Positions 7,353 through 17,744 are shown, numbered from the stretch's first letter. The stretch: DNA of 64,000 bases from Lachnospiraceae bacterium (GCA_022767285.1 JALENY010000032.1:1-64000); one strand, 5' to 3'. Numbers and translations are program-made. Notes: generated from the letters alone by a model not told the origin.

Positions 7353-10300
7353 TTGAAATCAAATGACAATTGCTCATGATCCTGTGTTTCCACCAATAAC
7401 TCCCGTCCCAACGAAAAAGAATAAATGATCTTTTCCTTCACTTTCCTATGCGTCAGCCGTTCCAGCGCCTCCGCATAATTGTCCAGCTGCACTTTATATT
7501 TCCGCACCAGTTCTGCAGCTCCGCCCGGCCCGATCCGGTCGGTTTTGTAATCCACAAGAATAATCTCATCCTTTTCATAAAAGTACGCGTCAATGATACC
7601 CTGGACCAGTATGGTTTCATCCGCATCCCAGCGTTCCTTCATCTTTTGAGCCGATATGCCGAGCACAAACGGCTGCTCCCGATAAAGATTACCTCGCTTC
7701 TGAGCCTCTGCCATGCGTTTTCCTATTGGAGAAGCGGCAAATTTCACAAAATCCGAAATACAGATACACTCCCGTTCCGGCCCGGTCAGATGATGGTTTT
7801 CCACCGCATGTAAAATCTGACTTTCCACCGCCTGCTCGCTTTCACAGTCAGACAGATTCAGCCGCTCCATCAGAGCGTGGTATGCTGTGCCGCGGCCCGC
7901 CCCTTCCAGTTCCTTCTCTTCTTCCTGCATAAACTGCGGAACCAGCGGAACCACATCCGGCTCATGATAGGGTTCATAGGCTTCTTCATCCGCAATACTG
8001 TGCTTTTTCAGCTCTGACACACTTACTTTTACCGGAATATCGCGTTGGGAACCATATGGATATACGTAGAAAAATCGCTCCCGCAGCATTTTTTCCACTT
8101 TCGGTTCATAGACCTGTTCCAGATTCCAATGCAGCAATTCTTCCCGTCTCAGCAGGCGCCGACTCTGCACTTTCGCCTCATCCGCAACCAGATCTGCCGG
8201 TGAAAACCGCAGCAAGGCAATCGGGGCACGGCCTTCTGCACGTATCAGTGCCGGCAGGATCCATCCCCAGTAATTGCCCGCATTCACCAGAGTGCTGTAC
8301 GGAAGTTTTGCTTCTTCCCGACACTTCAGGTAATCATAAGACTGTAATTTCTTATCAATATCTGTAATCGTTCCGGTAAGAATCAGTTTTTCCTTCGCCC
8401 GTGTCATGGCCACATACAGCACCCGGAGCTCTTCACCCAGATTTTCTTTCAAAAGCTTCTGGCGCAGAACACTGCGCATCAAAGTCGGACATTTTACACG
8501 TCTTTCATAGTCCACAAATACGGAAGCTACCCCAAAATCGGCGTCCATCAAAATCGGGCCATTCAGGTCCTGCTGATTGAACCGCTTGCTCATACCCGAC
8601 ACAAATACAATTGGGAATTCCAGGCCTTTGCTCTTATGAATGCTCATGATACGCACCGTGTCATCATTTTCCCCCACAATATTCACCTCGCCAAAATCCA
8701 CATCGTATTTCTGGAGGTGTTCCATATAACGAATAAAGTGAAACAGACCGCCATAGCTGGTTGCTTCGTAATCGACCGCTTTTTCCACCAGCATTCGGAC
8801 ATTTGCAATTCTCTGCTCTCCGTAAGGAAGTGCGGCAACATAATCACCAAATCCGGATGTCTGCACCAGATACCAGATCAGCTCATGAATCGGGGTATAA
8901 GTCACACGCTCACACACGTCCTCATAAAAGATCAGAAACTGATTCAGTTTTTCTCTCAGCGGCTTAAAATCACCATTTTCCGCATAGAGGCCGGCACAGA
9001 TATAGATCGGTTCCTCCGGACTGATGCATTTGATTCTGGCCAGATCCTCCGGCGTACATCCCACAAAAGCCGAAGTCAGCACAGAGGTATAGGGTATCTC
9101 CTGCATGGGATTATCACATATCTTCAGAAAATTCAGTACTGTCTGCACTTCCTGAGCAGAAAAATAGCCTGTCTTTGAAGTACTGTAAGCAGGGATTCCC
9201 AGACTGTTCAGCACCTGCCCGAATACTTCCGACCAGCCGGCCATGGTTCGGAGCAAAATAACGCAGTCCCGATAACAGGCCGGACGATATTTCTTAAGCT
9301 TATTATCCCAGACCAGTTCCTTTCCTACGATTTCCCGGATGCGTTTGCCCACCAGACGTGCCTCCAGTTCCCGATCCTGCATATTTTTTTTCTCATCTGT
9401 CTCCATCAGGTCGTCTCCATCCAGTTCCAGCGCAAGCACCTCCGCTGATGCAAATGCCGGATTATTTCCCGATTCAAAAGAAGCCCCTGTGTAAAGCGCC
9501 GCATCTCTGTCATATTCTACGCCGCCCAACTCTCTTCGCATGATCTGCTGAAAAAAGAAATTAACACTTCGAAGCACCTCCGAACGGCTTCGGAAGTTTT
9601 TGTGAAGACCGATGCGCTGCGTCTTACTCTCTTCTATGGTATAGGAATCCAGCTTTTCCATAAAGAGCTCCGGCTTTGCCAGCCGGAAACGGTAAATACT
9701 CTGTTTCACATCGCCTACCATGAATACATTATATTTACCCTGGATTCCGCCGCGATTATCTGCATGAACATCTCTTTCCGTTTTCTTATACGGAAGATTT
9801 CCGGCAACCGCATTCAGGATAATCTCCTGAACCATATTGCTGTCCTGATATTCATCAATCAGGATTTCATGGAACCGCCCGGATAATTCCCGGGCAGCAT
9901 CTGTGAGTTCGAAGTATTCTTCCGGTTCGGAATCGCCCTCGGTCTTGTCCGAAACATGCCATTCCTCATTGTCCGGCTCCGGGGCACGCCGCTTCTTTTT
10001 GATCAGAATGTCCAGCGCAAGATGTTCCAGATCCGGGAAATCCAACAGGTTTTTTTCTCTCTTTTTTGAAGCAAAAGCATCCGAAAAATGTTGTGTCAGA
10101 TCAATTAATGCAGATATCGGTTTTTCACAGCGCTGTATGGTTTTCAGTATCTGCTCTGGAGATGCAAAAAAGTACTGCTTTTTCAGATCATTGACCAGAT
10201 CCTTCACCCGGTTCCTGTTTTCTTTCACCGTTTCCCGAAGAATCGGATCTACTCCCGGATCCTTTTTTGAGGACAGCTTCGCCCAGCTGATTACCCGGAT

Positions 10301-11197
10301 TCGTTCATACAATTCCCTGTAGTTCTCCGCTTCCAGCATATAGCTGATTCCTGCAGCATCCTCATCCAGCATGGGAAGATACATGTACGGACCTGCCATG
10401 TCCTGTGCCAACCGGTGATTTTCCTCTGTCAACTCCTTTACTTCCTGTAAAATACAACAAATATCTTTCCAAAGGTATTTCATCCAATCACTGTTTTCCA
10501 CGATCGCCCAAGCCTGCATGGCATCTGTTTCTTTGGTATCCCCTTCCGTGTATGCCGCATCCTGCACCCGGTCAGACTCCCGCAATCTGCAGGACAACAT
10601 ACATTTTTTCCGGCACTCTTCCAGCCACTGGTTCGGCCAGGGCGCACTGCTGGCATAGTCGTAGAGCCTCAAAACCAGCTCGCCGATCCCCTCATCGGTC
10701 TTTCCTGTAGAATAACTCTCAACAAAATTCAGGAAACCATCCTTTTTACCGGCGTATTCCGCTTCCAGCACTTCCTCCAGCACATCTGCCTTCAAAAGCT
10801 TCAGTTCCCCCTCATCTGCCATGCGGAACCCCGGATCCAGATCAATCATGTGAAAATAGTTTCGAATTACAAAGGAGCAAAAGCCGTCAATGGTACTGAT
10901 CTGGGCATGGTGGAGAAGCGTCGTCTGTCTTTGCAGATGCTGATTGTCCGGATCCTCCTGGAGACGTGCTTCCAGCGCAGCCCCGATTCGTTCCCGCATC
11001 TCGCTGGCCGCAGCCTTGGTGAAGGTCACGATCAAAAGGCGGTCAATATCCACAGGATTCTCTTTATCTAAAATTATCGATATGATTCGTTCAACCAGAA
11101 CGGCAGTTTTACCGGAGCCGGCCGCTGCACTGACCAGGACATTGCGGTTTCGGGCATCGATCACTTTTTTCTGCTCACTTGTCCAGTTCATCCCCAT
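7349..11197 (-). CDS. addA: ATP-dependent helicase/nuclease subunit A
   Basis: AddA is the UvrD-like helicase and nuclease subunit of AddAB, the Firmicute counterpart of RecBCD that processes double-strand breaks at Chi sites. The 1282-residue protein has Walker A AAAGSGKTAV near residue 25, helicase motifs DEYQDSN, GDVKQSIYRFR, SIHKSKGLEFPIV and YVAMTRAKEKLIL, and a C-terminal RecB-type nuclease motif ILVDYKTDRIG. The start at 11197 is set by GGAGG nine bases upstream, giving MGMNWTSEQKKVI. A longer frame to 11227 is unlikely. The gene overlaps the end of addB by 23 bp, showing coupled translation. Confidence 0.97.
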   Translation of the reverse strand: MGMNWTSEQKKVIDARNRNVLVSAAAGSGKTAVLVERIISIILDKENPVDIDRLLIVTFTKAAASEMRERIGAALEARLQEDPDNQHLQRQTTLLHHAQISTIDGFCSFVIRNYFHMIDLDPGFRMADEGELKLLKADVLEEVLEAEYAGKKDGFLNFVESYSTGKTDEGIGELVLRLYDYASSAPWPNQWLEECRKKCMLSCRLRESDRVQDAAYTEGDTKETDAMQAWAIVENSDWMKYLWKDICCILQEVKELTEENHRLAQDMAGPYMYLPMLDEDAAGISYMLEAENYRELYERIRVISWAKLSSKKDPGVDPILRETVKENRNRVKDLVNDLKKQYFFASPEQILKTIQRCEKPISALIDLTQHFSDAFASKKREKNLLDFPDLEHLALDILIKKKRRAPEPDNEEWHVSDKTEGDSEPEEYFELTDAARELSGRFHEILIDEYQDSNMVQEIILNAVAGNLPYKKTERDVHADNRGGIQGKYNVFMVGDVKQSIYRFRLAKPELFMEKLDSYTIEESKTQRIGLHKNFRSRSEVLRSVNFFFQQIMRRELGGVEYDRDAALYTGASFESGNNPAFASAEVLALELDGDDLMETDEKKNMQDRELEARLVGKRIREIVGKELVWDNKLKKYRPACYRDCVILLRTMAGWSEVFGQVLNSLGIPAYSTSKTGYFSAQEVQTVLNFLKICDNPMQEIPYTSVLTSAFVGCTPEDLARIKCISPEEPIYICAGLYAENGDFKPLREKLNQFLIFYEDVCERVTYTPIHELIWYLVQTSGFGDYVAALPYGEQRIANVRMLVEKAVDYEATSYGGLFHFIRYMEHLQKYDVDFGEVNIVGENDDTVRIMSIHKSKGLEFPIVFVSGMSKRFNQQDLNGPILMDADFGVASVFVDYERRVKCPTLMRSVLRQKLLKENLGEELRVLYVAMTRAKEKLILTGTITDIDKKLQSYDYLKCREEAKLPYSTLVNAGNYWGWILPALIRAEGRAPIALLRFSPADLVADEAKVQSRRLLRREELLHWNLEQVYEPKVEKMLRERFFYVYPYGSQRDIPVKVSVSELKKHSIADEEAYEPYHEPDVVPLVPQFMQEEEKELEGAGRGTAYHALMERLNLSDCESEQAVESQILHAVENHHLTGPERECICISDFVKFAASPIGKRMAEAQKRGNLYREQPFVLGISAQKMKERWDADETILVQGIIDAYFYEKDEIILVDYKTDRIGPGGAAELVRKYKVQLDNYAEALERLTHRKVKEKIIYSFSLGRELLVETQDHEQLSFDFK

Positions 11198-14100
11198 GAT
11201 TATTTTCCTCCTTTCCTTTTCCTCCATCCTCTTTACTGCCGGTTTTCACCGATATATATTCCGTGTCTTCTTTCTCAGCTCTCGCCCACAGGTTTTTATC
11301 GTTCCATGCATTCTCTCCATCACGGTTTTTTTCTTTCATCAGCTGCCAGATCTCCTCTTTTTTCAGAGAATCCAGCTGCCGGAACTCATACCCCGGTATT
11401 CTGCTGTCAAAACCGCAGATATTCCGGTAGGAACAGTAATCACAGCTGCTTCTGCCCTTTCGCTCATAGGGATTGACGGTCACATTTCCATCTAGTATCT
11501 CTCTCCCGATTCCGCGCACCGTATTTGCGGCATATACCGATAAAGCCGCAAACTGTTCTGCGTTCGCCACACTTGAATTGGCAGACAGGGAACCGTTCTT
11601 ATTATATTTAACCGGAATCACTTTCGATTCCCGCACTTCATCCCCGGCTGAACCTGATTTTTTCCCCGTTCTTGCGTCCATTTTTGATTTTTCATCTATA
11701 TTTTCATTCAAAGTATTCGGTTCATCCGATTTTTTTCTCAGCGTACGATCAAGATGTTCAATAATATTTCTGTCCGCCTGTACCAGACCGTTCAGCTTCA
11801 GATCGTTTAAAATGCGTTCCCGCAGTTCTTCCTCTGTCTCCTTGTCCTTCCATTCTTCCACCGGATCTTTCACATTGTAGTAAAAAATTCCTGCCGGCTG
11901 TGCATCTTTCCCTCTGTGGTTCATGTACTCCAATGCCGCATTCATGTACAGTACAAGCTGAAGCTGAAGGCCGTAGTAAACTGCCACCAGATCAAAACCT
12001 GTGGAACCGGATTTGTAATCAATCACCTTAACATAAATATTTTTCCCGTCATCATAAGTGTCAAGGCGGTCGATCCGTCCCCTTATTTTCATCTTCTCCG
12101 CTTCCGATAAATCGACATTCACCGATTTTAAATTTTCTTCCATACGGAAGGACACCTCAAAGCGTTCCGGCACAAAATCACTGCGCCGGATTTGTTCCTG
12201 CAGCGCCCATACGGTTCGGCTCATGATTCTTTGAACCCGCGCAATCATATATTCATTTCGGGCGGAACTGTGAAGAATGGTATTGCCATAATCATGAATT
12301 ACTTCCTCCACGCACTCCCGTATCAGCGTCTCCCGCAGATCATCCCCCATCCCATGCCATCCAAACGGACTCTCAGCCACTTTTCCGGAAAAGCTTTCCA
12401 GGGCCGCATGAACCAGATTTCCCATATCCATTCCGGTAAATTCATACTGCTGCCGTTCCTTAAGCAAAAGGCCATACTGTAAAAAATGCGCAAAAGCGCA
12501 GGCCGCAAAACGTTCCAGTCTTGTGGCACTGTTTTCCAGCACATTACCGTAAAGGGCTTTTGCCACTGCACGGCCGATCCGATCTTTGGGGCATGTTTTA
12601 AAAGCAGCATTTACCAGAGCATACAGCCGCCCGGCATACTGCTTATTTGAGGCATACCAGCGATAGAGTTCTTTCCACTCCGGAGAGGGTTCCGTTTCCG
12701 CATTTTTACGAAGTCCTTCAATCAGATACTCCATTCCGGACTCCGGCGTTTCCACAAGTTCCTCCAGCTCTTCGGATTCTTCCTCCACCGAAAGATTCGG
12801 AAACAGTTTTCGTACACTGCCGATCAGATAGGCCGGTCCCGCAACCTCTCCCCGGGAATCCGAGCCGGAAAAGGACAGAATCAGTTTCCGGGAAGGTTTC
12901 GTCAGATTCAGATACAGATAAAACTTCTGAATATACATACTTTCCCGGGGTGACGGTTTCAGTTCAAAAGCTTCCGACTCAAGGAATTCCCGGTCAGCCT
13001 CCGACAAGATGCCTCCGCCCGATGCCCCTTTCGGTATCAATCCATCATTTACGCCAAGGAAAAACAGTACTTTAACATCTTTTAACCTGGTTCGTTCTAT
13101 GTCACCGACCAACACCTGATCGGTGGATGGAGGTATGATTCCGATCTTCGTCTCCAGAAATCCTGCTTCCAGAATGGTCTGATAGTCGGAAAATGAAACA
13201 CTCTCATCCCCCAGAACATCGACCAGTTTATCGAGAAAACTCATAACTTTTCCGTATACCTGTGCGTATTCACGCACCAGATCCGGTCGCTTTTTCATCG
13301 CAAAAGCATTTTCTTTTTCTTTAAGTTTTTCCTGTGCGTTTCTCGAGCGCCCCAGTTCATAAATCGCTTTTGTCAGTTGCCGGACGGTTGGACGGACGGA
13401 AGGATTTTTTCCAGAGGGCTCCGCATCCGTTTTCTCCCGTGCGGTCGGCACATCTTCTGATTTTCCAGAGTCGGCGCCTCCACGGATGGCTTCATGAAAC
13501 GGCCGCAGCTCCGCCATCACTTCCTGGCGGAACTGATCCAACTCCTCCACCTCATCCGGCTTTATTCCATCATAATGGCGGATCCACTTTTCATTCCATT
13601 TGCGGAAACCGCGTATTCCCAGTGCCAGTACATAGTTTTCCAGACGGTTCACCTTTTCCGCCGATACATCCGACATACCGCTGCGCAAGTAGCGGAACAC
13701 GCTATTATAACTGTAATTCTCCGCCTCCACAGCCATGGCGCCGCGAAGGAATTCAATGTAGGGATTGTTCAAAACGCATCGTTTTTCATCGATAAAATAT
13801 GGTATCCCCTCCGTCCCGCATATCTGACGGACATAATTTCCGTATAGCTTCAGATCACCGGTCACAATCGCGATCTCCCGATAGCGATATCCTTCCCGGC
13901 GAACCAGCCGGCGAATCGCCGTTGCGGCTGCCTGCACTTCCCTCAGAGGGTTTTTATGCATGCAGATTTGTATTTCCTGCTGTTCCTGCTCAAACTTTTC
14001 TGACCGGTAACGGAACAGATTCTGTTCCAGAAACGCCAGCGCAGGTGCCTGTCGAAACCGGCTGTTCCGATTATGTTCCAGACGAACTTCCGGCAGTATC

Positions 14101-14900
14101 GCAACACCGGCATCCGATGCCATGTTGCACAGCGTCCAGGCCATTTTTTTGCTCATGGCAAAAAGTTCCTGTTCTTTCGGCTTTACATAGACATCTTCTT
14201 TTGCATCGATGGTTATCGTAACATATATCTGTTCACTCAGCTTCAGAAGTCTGCGCAGCAGCTTATTCTGCACTGGCGTAAATCCGGTAAAGCCATCAAA
14301 AGCAAGAACACTGTTTTTTAAAAGCAATGACCGATCAACCAGATCGCAGAGTATTCCCAGGACATCTTCCGCAGTCATATATTTGTCCCGAACATACTCT
14401 GAAAAAGCCCGGCAGATTGTCCGTATATCCTTAAGCTTCCCATTCAGCTGAGGTCGTTTTCCTGCCTGCTTAATCATATCATCCAGCACTTCGATTCCGA
14501 TATCATACTGTTTCAGTTCCGAGATCAGAGATTTCATCTCATAGATATAACCCGGTTTGGCCAGATTTTTTCCAAGAAACGGCAGTTCTTTCTGTCTGTC
14601 AAGGGCAATCTTCTGCAGCACAAAGCTCTTACCGATTTCTTCAAGCATGCTTCCGGTATCGACTCCCACTTCTTCAAAGATACGGTAAGCCAAACGTTCA
14701 AAACTAAGAACATCGATATTCAGAATACCGCCGTCCGGGTGTCTGGTAACCAGTTCTTTCTGCGTCTGCATGGTAAACTGCTCCGGCACGATGACCAGAA
14801 ATCTTTTCTCCGGATATTTTACTGAGTCTTCTATGATTTTCCGAAACAAATAGTGGGATTTGCCCGCACCCGAACCTCCCAGAATGAGTTGAAGCGACAT
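11175..14900 (-). CDS. addB: ATP-dependent nuclease subunit B
   Basis: AddB is the second AddAB subunit, supplying a nuclease domain held by an iron-sulfur cluster and the Chi-recognition scaffold. The 1241-residue protein begins MSLQLILGGSGAGKS, a Walker A motif at residues 8-15. The nuclease region contains the first cluster cysteine (FAACAFAHFLQYG), the catalytic VIDYKSG, and the three C-terminal cysteines in CDYCSYRNIC. ATG 14900 is preceded by GGAGA at good distance; the longer frame to 15041 lacks homology. A hydrophilic Lys/Asp/Ser-rich insert lies between the nuclease motif and the last cysteines, and another (about residues 460-490) lies near the middle. Both look like disordered linkers. 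Confidence 0.96.
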   Translation of the reverse strand: MSLQLILGGSGAGKSHYLFRKIIEDSVKYPEKRFLVIVPEQFTMQTQKELVTRHPDGGILNIDVLSFERLAYRIFEEVGVDTGSMLEEIGKSFVLQKIALDRQKELPFLGKNLAKPGYIYEMKSLISELKQYDIGIEVLDDMIKQAGKRPQLNGKLKDIRTICRAFSEYVRDKYMTAEDVLGILCDLVDRSLLLKNSVLAFDGFTGFTPVQNKLLRRLLKLSEQIYVTITIDAKEDVYVKPKEQELFAMSKKMAWTLCNMASDAGVAILPEVRLEHNRNSRFRQAPALAFLEQNLFRYRSEKFEQEQQEIQICMHKNPLREVQAAATAIRRLVRREGYRYREIAIVTGDLKLYGNYVRQICGTEGIPYFIDEKRCVLNNPYIEFLRGAMAVEAENYSYNSVFRYLRSGMSDVSAEKVNRLENYVLALGIRGFRKWNEKWIRHYDGIKPDEVEELDQFRQEVMAELRPFHEAIRGGADSGKSEDVPTAREKTDAEPSGKNPSVRPTVRQLTKAIYELGRSRNAQEKLKEKENAFAMKKRPDLVREYAQVYGKVMSFLDKLVDVLGDESVSFSDYQTILEAGFLETKIGIIPPSTDQVLVGDIERTRLKDVKVLFFLGVNDGLIPKGASGGGILSEADREFLESEAFELKPSPRESMYIQKFYLYLNLTKPSRKLILSFSGSDSRGEVAGPAYLIGSVRKLFPNLSVEEESEELEELVETPESGMEYLIEGLRKNAETEPSPEWKELYRWYASNKQYAGRLYALVNAAFKTCPKDRIGRAVAKALYGNVLENSATRLERFAACAFAHFLQYGLLLKERQQYEFTGMDMGNLVHAALESFSGKVAESPFGWHGMGDDLRETLIRECVEEVIHDYGNTILHSSARNEYMIARVQRIMSRTVWALQEQIRRSDFVPERFEVSFRMEENLKSVNVDLSEAEKMKIRGRIDRLDTYDDGKNIYVKVIDYKSGSTGFDLVAVYYGLQLQLVLYMNAALEYMNHRGKDAQPAGIFYYNVKDPVEEWKDKETEEELRERILNDLKLNGLVQADRNIIEHLDRTLRKKSDEPNTLNENIDEKSKMDARTGKKSGSAGDEVRESKVIPVKYNKNGSLSANSSVANAEQFAALSVYAANTVRGIGREILDGNVTVNPYERKGRSSCDYCSYRNICGFDSRIPGYEFRQLDSLKKEEIWQLMKEKNRDGENAWNDKNLWARAEKEDTEYISVKTGSKEDGGKGKEENNHGDELDK

Positions 14901-15112
14901 ATGGTTCTCCTTAAGATCAAAAACGTGACAAACTTTGAAGACACGGATTCCGTAATCGATACTGAAAGACCAGTCCGCATCCACAGTGAATTTTATTATA
15001 CTTAAGTCTACCACAGAGGGACCGAATTTGCCACTATACACATGGCGGTTTTTTCATATCCTCTGTCGGCAATCCAGTGTTTTGTCGTGATAAAATATTC
15101 GTACTATCAAAA

Positions 15113-15153
15113 AAGGAAGGCAGAATACAATTCTCACGCTTTCCGCCTTCCTT
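15113..15153 (-). terminator. Intrinsic terminator of GH4 gene
   Basis: AAGGAAGGC (15113-15121) and GCCTTCCTT (15145-15153) form a nine-pair stem, extended inside by GAA/TTC. On the minus strand it is followed by TTTT. It lies 18 bp past the GH4 stop codon. Confidence 0.8.
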
Positions 15154-15170
15154 CCCAATTATATAAATAT

Positions 15171-16490
15171 TTATCGATATTTCGGCAGGTAATCACCATG
15201 TGCCTCAATTAATTCATCTACCATTTTCTTAATGGAATCAATGTCCAGTTCGCTGCCCGTATGCGGATCCAGCATGGCAGCCTGATAAATGTGTTCACGT
15301 TTCAGCGTCCGCGCAGCCTCGATGGTCAAAAGCTGAACATTGATGTTCGTCATATTCATAGCCGCACATTGAACCGGGAGTGCTCCCACATAGCAGGGAT
15401 GGATCCCATGACCATTGACCATACAGGGCACCTCTACGCAGGCTTCCTCCGGAAGATTGGAAATAAGACGACCGGTGTTCAACACATTTCCGCCAATCTG
15501 ATAAGGCACGCCCGTAACACATGCCTCCATAATTCTGGATGCATATTCCAGGGATCTCTCATGCTTTTTCACCCCATTTTTCACAAGCTGTGCATATTCT
15601 TCCTTCCACGCAGCGATCTGGTTCCGGCAGCGTCTCGGATATTCATCCAAAGGAATATTATATCGTTCAATAAGCTCCGGATAATTTCTTTTTATGTAAA
15701 ACATATTATATTCTGCATTGTGCTCGCTGGATTCCGTACAGTAATACCCAAAATGGTTAATATAATCCAGCCTTACTTTATCCGAAAATTCCGAATCATC
15801 CATTTTTGCCGCAACTCTGGCTTTTATTTCCGGGTAAAGATCCACACCGTTTTTATCCCGAATTTCCAAAAGCCATGCCATGTGATTGATTCCTGCAATC
15901 AGCTCTTTTCGTCCTTCCATTTTATCGTCCATGCCAAGTTCCTTCAGAAGGGTTTCCGAACATGTCTGTACGCTGTGACAAAGCCCTACTGTCTTGATCC
16001 CTGTGTATCGCTGCATATACCCGGAAAGCATTGCCATGGGATTGGTATAATTTAAAAAGATGGCATCCGGACAGACTTCCTCCATGTCACAGGCGAAATC
16101 CGTCATAACGGGAATCGTCCGCAGAGCCCGCATTATACCCCCGATTCCAAGGGTATCCGCAATGGTCTGACGCAGGCCGTATTTTTTCGGAATTTCAAAG
16201 TCGATGATCGTACAGGGGTCATAACCGCCCACCTGTATGGCATTTACCACAAAAGCAGCGCCCTTTAATGCCGCTTTGCGATTTTCGACGCCGCAGTAAC
16301 ATTCAATGCTCCCATAACCGCCTAACGTCTGCCGCATGGCTTCCAAAATGACACAGCTTTCTTCCAGTCGTTCCCCATCAATATCATATAAAGCAAACGT
16401 ACTGTCCCGCAGCACTTCGCTGCACATACAGTCACCGATCACGTTTCGGGCAAATATGGTACTTCCTGCACCCATAAATGTAATTTTCAT
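15171..16490 (-). CDS. Glycoside hydrolase family 4, probable alpha-galactosidase
   Basis: GH4 enzymes cleave glycosides by an NAD+- and Mn2+-dependent oxidation/elimination mechanism in the cytosol. The 439-residue protein starts with the dinucleotide-binding motif ITFMGAGSTIFARNV. It contains NYTNPMAM, the metal-binding motif LCHSV (Cys near 171) and GINHMAW (His near 203). In GH4, CHSV is the alpha-galactosidase signature, CHE(V/I) marks alpha-glucosidases, and CNVP marks phospho-glucosidases, so alpha-galactosidase is the best guess. Start 16490 has GGAGG nine bases upstream. It is divergent from an AraC regulator, which probably controls it. No transporter is adjacent. Confidence 0.9.
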   Translation of the reverse strand: MKITFMGAGSTIFARNVIGDCMCSEVLRDSTFALYDIDGERLEESCVILEAMRQTLGGYGSIECYCGVENRKAALKGAAFVVNAIQVGGYDPCTIIDFEIPKKYGLRQTIADTLGIGGIMRALRTIPVMTDFACDMEEVCPDAIFLNYTNPMAMLSGYMQRYTGIKTVGLCHSVQTCSETLLKELGMDDKMEGRKELIAGINHMAWLLEIRDKNGVDLYPEIKARVAAKMDDSEFSDKVRLDYINHFGYYCTESSEHNAEYNMFYIKRNYPELIERYNIPLDEYPRRCRNQIAAWKEEYAQLVKNGVKKHERSLEYASRIMEACVTGVPYQIGGNVLNTGRLISNLPEEACVEVPCMVNGHGIHPCYVGALPVQCAAMNMTNINVQLLTIEAARTLKREHIYQAAMLDPHTGSELDIDSIKKMVDELIEAHGDYLPKYR

Positions 16491-16755
16491 AATTTCTGTC
16501 CTCCGTTTCTTTCTTTTCCCCACTTGAATTTTTTTGTTTAAATTTTTTCAGACTTACCTTTTTCCGGACTTACTCTTTTTTCCGGACTTACTCTTTTTTT
16601 CAGCTTATGTTTCTTCCGGATTTACATTTGTTACAGTTTTTTCATTTGCTGCAGTTTTTTATTTTTTCCTGTGCTTTCTTCTTTTTTGTTATTTTGTTTT
16701 ACATTCTCTTCCTGCCAATTGATTTTATTTTTACAGATAAACAGAAAAAATAAAA
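16491..16755. repeat. Pyrimidine-rich tract with 18-bp tandem repeat
   Basis: The leader of the GH4 gene is almost pure pyrimidine on the plus strand, so the mRNA is purine-rich. An exact 18-bp tandem duplication of TCCGGACTTACTCTTTTT occupies 16563-16580 and 16581-16598, flanked by degenerate copies. Further on, ATTTTATTTTT and its complement form an 11-bp inverted repeat near 16723-16755. Reading frames here are low-complexity Phe/Leu and are not genes. Confidence 0.7.
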
Positions 16756-16803
16756 TTGATTAATGTTATACAAACTTGTTATAATGTTGTATACTATAAC
16801 AAG
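16756..16803 (+). promoter_or_regulatory. AraC-gene promoter with overlapping operator palindrome
   Basis: TTGATT (16756-16761) and TATAAT (16780-16785) are 18 bp apart, upstream of the AraC gene. A perfect nine-bp inverted repeat, CTTGTTATA (16775-16783) and TATAACAAG (16795-16803) with an 11-bp spacer, overlaps the -10 box. Its position suits an operator for autoregulation and for control of the divergent GH4 gene. Confidence 0.6.
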
Positions 16804-16886
16804 CTACTTGATTCTGTTTCAGAAGACTGCAACAGACATCATTGCCATAAAAAAGTCCGTTTTCGAACCATTATTATGAGGTAAAA

Positions 16887-17663
16887 ATGAAAAATGTTCC
16901 TATTGTTACTGACTGCCGCTACAAGGGATTAAATCCGGTTCAGTTTGGCTCTGAAAGCTGCGATCCCTCTCACTCCTTTGGCCCGGCAGTCCGCACCCAT
17001 TGGCTGCTCCACTACATTGTTTCCGGTTTTGGAGAATTCACCCGGGAAGGGGTTACCCATCAACTGGGTCCCGGACAGATTTTTGTCATACCGCCCTATC
17101 TGGAAACCTATTATGAGGCGGATAAAATCAGACCCTGGAACTATATCTGGATTGGTTTTACCACCGATGAGCCGCTGCCGGAAGCATTTTCCCAACCGGT
17201 CATTTCCTGCCCGGAAGCAGGGGAATTGTTTAACGAAATGCTCTCCTGCAGCAGCAGAGATAACGGCCGAAGCGCGTTTCTTACCGGCTGTCTTTGGAAA
17301 TTAATGAGTATATTACTGGAGCAGGGAAAAAGCAGTCCGGATTATATCGACCAGGCCCTTGCCTGTATACATTCCGAATATATGCAGGGCATTACGATCA
17401 AAGAAATAGCCCGGCGTCTCGGACTGGACCGCTGCTATTTTTCCACGCTTTTTTCTAAGCGTCTTGGTATATCGCCCTGCGAGTATCTGGTTAATCTGCG
17501 TCTCTCAAAAGCAGTGGAGCTGATGATTTCCCATGGAGAAAAACCTTCTATCGCTGCAGCATCCGTTGGTTATGAGGATTTGTATCACTTTTCAAAGATT
17601 TTCAAGAAACATTACGGGGCATCACCACGGGCTTATAAAAAAATGCACTCGGGAAGCAGTTAA
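16887..17663 (+). CDS. AraC family transcriptional regulator
   Basis: A 258-residue regulator with an N-terminal AraC-type cupin domain (HWLLHYIVSGFGEFTREG, then QIFVIPPYLETYYEAD, about residues 30-85), which usually binds a sugar. Two C-terminal helix-turn-helix motifs follow (ITIKEIARRLGLDRCYFSTLF and PSIAAASVGYEDLYHFSKIF, about residues 170-240). GAGG lies just before ATG 16887. It is divergent from the GH4 alpha-galactosidase, the classic arrangement for a dedicated activator such as MsmR or RafR. A palindrome overlaps its own promoter. The effector is probably an alpha-galactoside, by inference from context only. Confidence 0.93.
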   Translation: MKNVPIVTDCRYKGLNPVQFGSESCDPSHSFGPAVRTHWLLHYIVSGFGEFTREGVTHQLGPGQIFVIPPYLETYYEADKIRPWNYIWIGFTTDEPLPEAFSQPVISCPEAGELFNEMLSCSSRDNGRSAFLTGCLWKLMSILLEQGKSSPDYIDQALACIHSEYMQGITIKEIARRLGLDRCYFSTLFSKRLGISPCEYLVNLRLSKAVELMISHGEKPSIAAASVGYEDLYHFSKIFKKHYGASPRAYKKMHSGSS

Positions 17664-17691
17664 AATTTGATGTCTTAATCCTTTCTCAGAC

Positions 17692-17732
17692 AAACAGGGA
17701 GTGTCGCAATTTGCAACGCCCCCTGTTTTTTA
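17692..17732 (+). terminator. Terminator after AraC gene
   Basis: AAACAGGG (17692-17699) pairs with CCCTGTTT (17721-17728), followed by further T residues on the plus strand. It lies between the convergent AraC and sdaAA genes. Confidence 0.75.
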
Positions 17733-17744
17733 TTTCTCTTTCTT

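Noticed and set aside
14901-15041. N-terminal extension of AddB from 15041
   Set aside because: The extra 47 residues lack homology, while the ATG at 14900 has a good ribosome site and begins with the Walker A region.
16534-16722. 62-codon Phe/Leu-rich frame upstream of the AraC gene
   Set aside because: It is the translation of a pyrimidine tract with a tandem duplication and has no ribosome binding site.
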